Assembly (NCBI RefSeq): GCF_030014915.1
Contig: NZ_JAGIXS010000003.1
Span: forward strand, 124,001-188,000
Direction: 5' to 3'
DNA from: Pelomonas sp. V22
Lineage (GTDB): Bacteria; Pseudomonadota; Gammaproteobacteria; Burkholderiales; Burkholderiaceae_C
Length of the DNA: 64,000 nt
A model generated the notes under the pieces. It was not told the origin of the DNA, ran no database searches, and saw only the letters and a list, made by a program, of their open reading frames with translations. Shown here piece after piece: positions 60,009 through 64,000 of the stretch (the stretch's first letter is position 1; each line of letters starts with the position of its first letter). A program made the translations under genes and the position numbers.

Positions 60009-61925
60009 ATGAAGAAATGGATTGCACACCTGCAAATCTGGCAAAAACTGGCCTTGATCGGCCTGCTGGCCCTCTTGATGGCCCTGCCGCCGGCCGTGGT
60101 GCTGCTGCGGGCCAGCTGGAGCAGCCTGCACCGAGCCGAGGTCCAGGCCGCTGCGCTGCCGCCAATGACCGAACTGCTGCATCTCCTGCAGCAGGTGCAG
60201 CGGCACCGCGCGCAGGCCAATCTGCAACTGGGCGGCGATGCCGCGGCCGCTGCGGAGCGCGCCAGCGTGGCCGACCGGGTGGAGCAGGCCTGGGCCAAGC
60301 TGCAGGCCAGCGCGGCCGGGCAGGCCGAGGCCCTCGCTGTGATCGCTCGGCTGCGCGAGCAGTGGAGCGCTCTGCAGCGTGACGTGGCCGGTGCGGCCCT
60401 GCAGCCGCCGCAGAGCTTTGCCCGCCACACGGCCCTGGTCGAGGATCTGCTGCAATTGCAGGAGCTTCTGATCGACGGCAGCGGCCTGCAGCGCGATGCC
60501 GAGGCGGCGGGCTATCACGTGGTGGCGGCCGCCGCCGTGCCGCTGCCGCGACTGGCCGAGATGCTGGGCCGCCTGCGCGGCCGCGGCACCTTGCTGCTCA
60601 AGCAGGGCAGCCTGAAGCCCGAGGACCGTGCCATGCTTGCCGGCGCGGCCGAGCAGGCCCAGGCCGCCAGCGGGCAGGCGAGCCGCCAGCTGCAGCGAGC
60701 GGCAGCCATCGATCCGGCGCTGCGCCCGCTCGCGGGCAGCGAGGCGCTCGCCCAGGCCGCGGCGGCCATCGCCCTGGTGAAGGAGCAGCTGATTGCGGCT
60801 GAGACGCCCACGCTGGCGGCGGCCGCCTTCTACAAACAGACCACGACCGCCATCGATGCCCAGTTCCAGCTGGTCTTCGAGGCCCTGGGCGAGGTCGATG
60901 CGCGGCTGCAGCAGCGCGTGACCAGCGAGCGTCGACAGATTGGCGCGCTGGCCACCCTGCTGCTCGGCGCAGTGGCCCTGGGCCTGTGGCTGATGCTTCT
61001 GATCAGCCGCAGCCTGGGCGAGAGCGTGGGCGTGGCCCTGCGGGCGGCCGAGGCCTTGGCGCGCGGCGAGTTGGGGCGGGGCGTGCAGGTGCAGTCGCGC
61101 GACGAGATCGGCCGCATGGCCGGCGCCCTCGGCAGCGCGATGAGCCAGCTGGCCGGTCAGGTGCGCGAGGTGCAGCACAGCAGCGAAGCGGTGGCCAACG
61201 CCTCCAGCGAGATTGCCCAGGGCAATGCCGACCTGTCGGCGCGCATCGAGCAGCAGGCTGCCAATCTGGAAGAAACGGCCGCCTCGATGGAACAGATGGC
61301 GGCCGCCATCGCCGCCAATGCCCAGCATGCCGACCAGGCCAATGCCCTGGCCCGCGCCGCCAGCGAAGCGGCGGCGGCCGGCGGCCAGGTCGTGGGCCAG
61401 GTGGTGGTCACCATGGCCGGCATCAGCCAGCGCTCGCTGAAGATCGCCGACATCATCGGCGTGATCGACGGCATCGCCTTCCAGACCAACATCCTGGCTC
61501 TGAACGCAGCGGTGGAAGCGGCCCGTGCCGGCGAGCAGGGCCGGGGCTTTGCGGTGGTGGCCGGCGAGGTGCGCTCGCTGGCGCAGCGCAGCGCCATCGC
61601 GGCCAAGGAGATCTCCGCCCTGATACGCGACAACGGCGACAGCGTGGCTGAGGGCAGCGAGCTGGTGGGCCGGGCCGGTGCCGGCATGGGTGAGCTGGTG
61701 CAGCAGGTGCAGCGCCTCGGCGAGCTGATCCAGGAGATCAACCGCGCGAGTGGCGAGCAGCACCGGGGCATGGAGCAGATCAACAGCGCCGTGGGCCAGC
61801 TCGACGAGATGACCCAGCAGAACGCCGCCCTGGTCGAAGAGACCCAGGCCGCCACCGCCAGCCTGGACCAGCAGGCGCAAGCACTGCGTCAGGTCGTGGC
61901 GGGCTTCAAGTTGGAGCGAGGCTGA
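60009..61925 (+). CDS. Methyl-accepting chemotaxis protein
   Basis: A 638-residue chemoreceptor. TM1 is at about 13-34 and TM2 at 311-333, enclosing an all-helical periplasmic domain of about 275 residues rich in Ala/Leu/Gln. A HAMP domain follows (334-387, with [18 protein letters not shown]), then the signalling hairpin with the conserved tip [21 protein letters not shown]. There is no C-terminal pentapeptide for CheR/CheB tethering (it ends GFKLERG). Its ATG at 60,009 follows GGGAGAG. No che genes are adjacent. The divergent pair of binding proteins could be its ligand partners. Confidence 0.95.
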   Translation: MKKWIAHLQIWQKLALIGLLALLMALPPAVVLLRASWSSLHRAEVQAAALPPMTELLHLLQQVQRHRAQANLQLGGDAAAAAERASVADRVEQAWAKLQASAAGQAEALAVIARLREQWSALQRDVAGAALQPPQSFARHTALVEDLLQLQELLIDGSGLQRDAEAAGYHVVAAAAVPLPRLAEMLGRLRGRGTLLLKQGSLKPEDRAMLAGAAEQAQAASGQASRQLQRAAAIDPALRPLAGSEALAQAAAAIALVKEQLIAAETPTLAAAAFYKQTTTAIDAQFQLVFEALGEVDARLQQRVTSERRQIGALATLLLGAVALGLWLMLLISRSLGESVGVALRAAEALARGELGRGVQVQSRDEIGRMAGALGSAMSQLAGQVREVQHSSEAVANASSEIAQGNADLSARIEQQAANLEETAASMEQMAAAIAANAQHADQANALARAASEAAAAGGQVVGQVVVTMAGISQRSLKIADIIGVIDGIAFQTNILALNAAVEAARAGEQGRGFAVVAGEVRSLAQRSAIAAKEISALIRDNGDSVAEGSELVGRAGAGMGELVQQVQRLGELIQEINRASGEQHRGMEQINSAVGQLDEMTQQNAALVEETQAATASLDQQAQALRQVVAGFKLERG

Positions 61926-61972
61926 GCGTTACTGGTGCGTTTTTGTTGCGCCGAGCCCGCTTCTGGTGCGGG

Positions 61973-63520
61973 TTAGGCGAAGACGCGCATCCCGCCTTCA
62001 TCCTGCAGCAGCTGGGCCAGGCGGCCGCTGCCCACCAGGGCGAAGGCATGCTCGATGTCGGGCGCCAGGTAATGGTCGTCCGGCATGGGGGGGCAGGTCT
62101 CGCGCAGCAGCGCGTAGACATGCTCCAGCGGGCCTGAGCTCTGCAGCGGGCGCAGGAACTCGAAGCCCTGCGCCGCTGCCAGCAGCTCGATGGCGATGAT
62201 GTGGCCGGTGTTGTCCAGCATCGCGCCCAGGCGGCGGGCCGCGAAGGTGGCCATGCTCACGTGGTCTTCCTGGTTGGCGCTGGTCGGCAGGCTGTCAACG
62301 CTGGCCGGATGCGCGAGTGACTTGTTCTCGCTGGCCAGGGCCGCGGCCGTGACGTGGGCAATCATGAAGCCCGAGTTCAGGCCGGCATTGGCCGTGAGGA
62401 AGGGCGGCAGGCGCGAGACGCCGGTGTCGATCAGCATGGCGATGCGACGCTCGGCGATGGCGCCGACCTCGGCGATGGCACAGGCCAGCGCATCGGCCGC
62501 CAGGGCCACCGGCTCCGCGTGGAAATTGCCGCCGCTGACCATGTAGCTCGTGCCGTCGTCGTTGGCAAAGACCAGCGGGTTGTCCGTCACCGCATTGGCT
62601 TCGCGCAAGAGCACCTCGCGCACATAGCGGGCCTGGTCCAGGCAAGCGCCCATCACCTGGGGCTGGCAGCGCAGGCAATAGGGGTCTTGCACGCGGTCGT
62701 CGCCTTCCTTGTGGGATTGGCGGATCGCGCTGCCGGTCAGCAGCTGGCGATAGGCCGCGGCGGCCTCGATCTGGCCGGGCTGGCCGCGTACCGCGTGAAT
62801 GCCCGGATCGAAGGGACCATCGCTGCCGCGCGCGGCGTCCAGCGTCAGGGCGCCCGAGACGATGGCCGTGGCGTAGACCACCTCGAAGCGGATCAGGCCT
62901 TCAAGCGCCAGGGCCGTGGAGGTCTGCGTGCCGTTGATCAGGGCGAGGCCCTCCTTGGCTTGCAGCTGCAAGGGCTTGAGGCCGGCCTTCTCCATCTCCG
63001 CGAGCGCCGGCTTGCGCTGGCCGTCCACCAGCATCTCGCCTTCGCCCATCAGCGCGAGGCTCATGTGCGAGAGCGGCGCCAGGTCGCCCGAGGCGCCCAC
63101 CGAGCCTTGTGCGGGCACGTAGGGAATCAGGCCGGCGTTGAACACATCGAGGATGGCCTGCACCACCTCTTCGCGCACGCCGGAATGGCCGCGCGCCAGC
63201 GAGGCGGCCTTGGTGGCCATCATCAGGCGCACGACTTCAGGCGCCAGCGGCGCGCCGACGCCCACGCAGTGCGAGCGGATCAGGTTGCGCTGCAGGGCGG
63301 CCAGGTCGTCCTTGCTGATGCGGGTGCTGGCCAGCTTGCCGAAGCCGGTGTTGACGCCGTACACGGCCGCATCGCCGGCGGCAGCGGCCTGCACCACAGC
63401 GGCGCTGCGGCGGATGAGGGCGGCCGCGCTCTCATGCAGGGCGAGCTTCACGCCGCCGTGGCGGATGCTGCGCAGCTGGTCGAGGGTGAGTTGGCCGGGC
63501 GAGATAGTGATTTGGTTCAT
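61973..63520 (-). CDS. hutH: Histidine ammonia-lyase
   Basis: A 515-residue lyase (EC 4.3.1.3) converting histidine to urocanate. The prosthetic MIO group forms from Ala143-Ser144-Gly145 in [14 protein letters not shown], and the catalytic Tyr53 lies in [12 protein letters not shown]. Other family blocks are [14 protein letters not shown] and [17 protein letters not shown]. Full length. It follows hutU on the minus strand, with a repeat-bearing gap of 103 nt between them. Confidence 0.97.
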   Translation of the reverse strand: MNQITISPGQLTLDQLRSIRHGGVKLALHESAAALIRRSAAVVQAAAAGDAAVYGVNTGFGKLASTRISKDDLAALQRNLIRSHCVGVGAPLAPEVVRLMMATKAASLARGHSGVREEVVQAILDVFNAGLIPYVPAQGSVGASGDLAPLSHMSLALMGEGEMLVDGQRKPALAEMEKAGLKPLQLQAKEGLALINGTQTSTALALEGLIRFEVVYATAIVSGALTLDAARGSDGPFDPGIHAVRGQPGQIEAAAAYRQLLTGSAIRQSHKEGDDRVQDPYCLRCQPQVMGACLDQARYVREVLLREANAVTDNPLVFANDDGTSYMVSGGNFHAEPVALAADALACAIAEVGAIAERRIAMLIDTGVSRLPPFLTANAGLNSGFMIAHVTAAALASENKSLAHPASVDSLPTSANQEDHVSMATFAARRLGAMLDNTGHIIAIELLAAAQGFEFLRPLQSSGPLEHVYALLRETCPPMPDDHYLAPDIEHAFALVGSGRLAQLLQDEGGMRVFA

Positions 63521-63557
63521 CGAAGTTTCTTTGTATTTCCAAGCAGAGTCCGAGGAT

Positions 63558-63618
63558 CCGGCTTTGCCGGGCCTGCGGACTTGCCCCCTTGAGGGGGAGC
63601 GCGAAGCGCAGCGGGGGG
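63558..63618. repeat. G/C-rich intergenic hairpin repeat in the hut operon
   Basis: CCGGctttgCCGG (63,558-63,570), CCCCCttgaGGGGG (63,584-63,597) and GCGCgaaGCGC followed by a run of eight G (63,611-63,618). The same order of stems is seen at 39,936-39,965. It lies between hutU and hutH. Confidence 0.55.
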
Positions 63619-63623
63619 GGCTG

Positions 63624-64000
63624 TTACTTGGTGACCATGGGCAGGTTCAGGCCCTTGTCCTTCGCACACTGTTCTGCGATTTCGTAGCCGGCATCGGCAT
63701 GGCGCATCACGCCGGTGGCGGGGTCGTTCCAGAGCACGCGCTCGATGCGCTTGGCGGCGGCATCGGTGCCGTCGCAGACGATGACCACGCCGCTGTGCTG
63801 GGAGTAGCCCATGCCCACGCCGCCGCCATGGTGCAGCGAGACCCAGGTCGCGCCGCCGGCGGTGTTCAAGAGCGCATTCAGCAGCGGCCAGTCGGAGACG
63901 GCATCCGAGCCGTCCTTCATCGATTCAGTTTCACGGTTTGGGCTCGCCACCGAGCCGCTGTCCAGGTGGTCGCGGCCGATCACGATGGGCGCCTTCAGCT
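63624..64000 (-). CDS. hutU: Urocanate hydratase, C-terminal part
   Basis: The last 125 residues of urocanase (EC 4.2.1.49), which continues beyond the right edge. Family blocks present: [63 protein letters not shown] and the end [20 protein letters not shown]. It catalyses the second step of histidine degradation and precedes hutH in transcription. Confidence 0.96.
   Translation of the reverse strand, partial: LKAPIVIGRDHLDSGSVASPNRETESMKDGSDAVSDWPLLNALLNTAGGATWVSLHHGGGVGMGYSQHSGVVIVCDGTDAAAKRIERVLWNDPATGVMRHADAGYEIAEQCAKDKGLNLPMVTK

Noticed and set aside
61926-61972. Possible terminator between the chemoreceptor gene and hutH
   Set aside because: A CCCGC/GCGGG hairpin and a TTTTT are present, but not in the order needed for a terminator on either strand.

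Overview
The window looks like chromosome from a GC-rich betaproteobacterium of the order Burkholderiales (Rubrivivax/Roseateles/Pelomonas type). This is judged from the very high GC content, the syntenic core genes (DUF971-ubiE, ubiJ-ubiB, fmdB-DUF502-aspS, nudB, clsB), the hutH/hutU pair and the G/C-rich hairpin repeats between genes. No tRNA, rRNA, CRISPR array, insertion sequence or phage gene was seen.

Positions 1-17.9 kb hold an accessory catabolic island, almost entirely on the minus strand. One unit runs from about 9.76 kb down to 1.4 kb or below: an outer-membrane MetA-type porin, a double DsbA-fold protein, an exported arylsulfatase, a propeller-like protein, an SDR, an exported metallo-beta-lactamase-fold hydrolase, a haloalkane-dehalogenase-like enzyme and a lipase-like hydrolase. 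A second unit runs from 17.9 to 10.6 kb: fadD, a PF10118 metal-dependent hydrolase, a membrane protein, a membrane-anchored sulfatase with an unusual CTVSR active-site motif, an exported formylglycine-generating enzyme (FGE) and a DUF1254/DUF1214 protein. A TetR regulator lies between them. The gene content suggests uptake and desulfation of an amphipathic sulfate ester in the periplasm, then CoA activation and beta-oxidation.

Positions 18.1-28.5 kb (plus strand) carry a beta-oxidation block: a fused hydratase/dehydrogenase, thiolase, two hotdog thioesterases, acyl-CoA dehydrogenase, two SDRs, a CurA-like reductase, ElaA and a GST-like protein. Two long palindromes sharing the core ACGATCGTTCT, at 18,051 and 25,146, look like operators for one TetR-type regulator.

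Positions 28.6-35.6 kb carry a sensor kinase with a periplasmic ligand-binding domain, a flavoprotein, a HIT protein, a TonB-C-like secreted protein, a lone periplasmic binding protein and an M13 peptidase. Positions 35.6-36.8 kb carry DUF971 and ubiE. Positions 36.9-45.9 kb carry surface-polysaccharide genes (epsD, UDP-glucuronate epimerase, kdsA, then rfbC/A/D/B, manC and galE on the opposite strand), sitting between ubiE and ubiJ-ubiB. Positions 46.1-56.7 kb carry the conserved housekeeping run ubiJ, ubiB, a symporter, fmdB, DUF502, aspS, a TPR protein, nudB, an EEP-family protein and clsB. The end has an exported esterase, two periplasmic binding proteins without a transporter facing a chemoreceptor, and the histidine-utilisation genes hutH and hutU (the latter cut by the window edge). 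No gene-free stretch exceeds about 250 bases.
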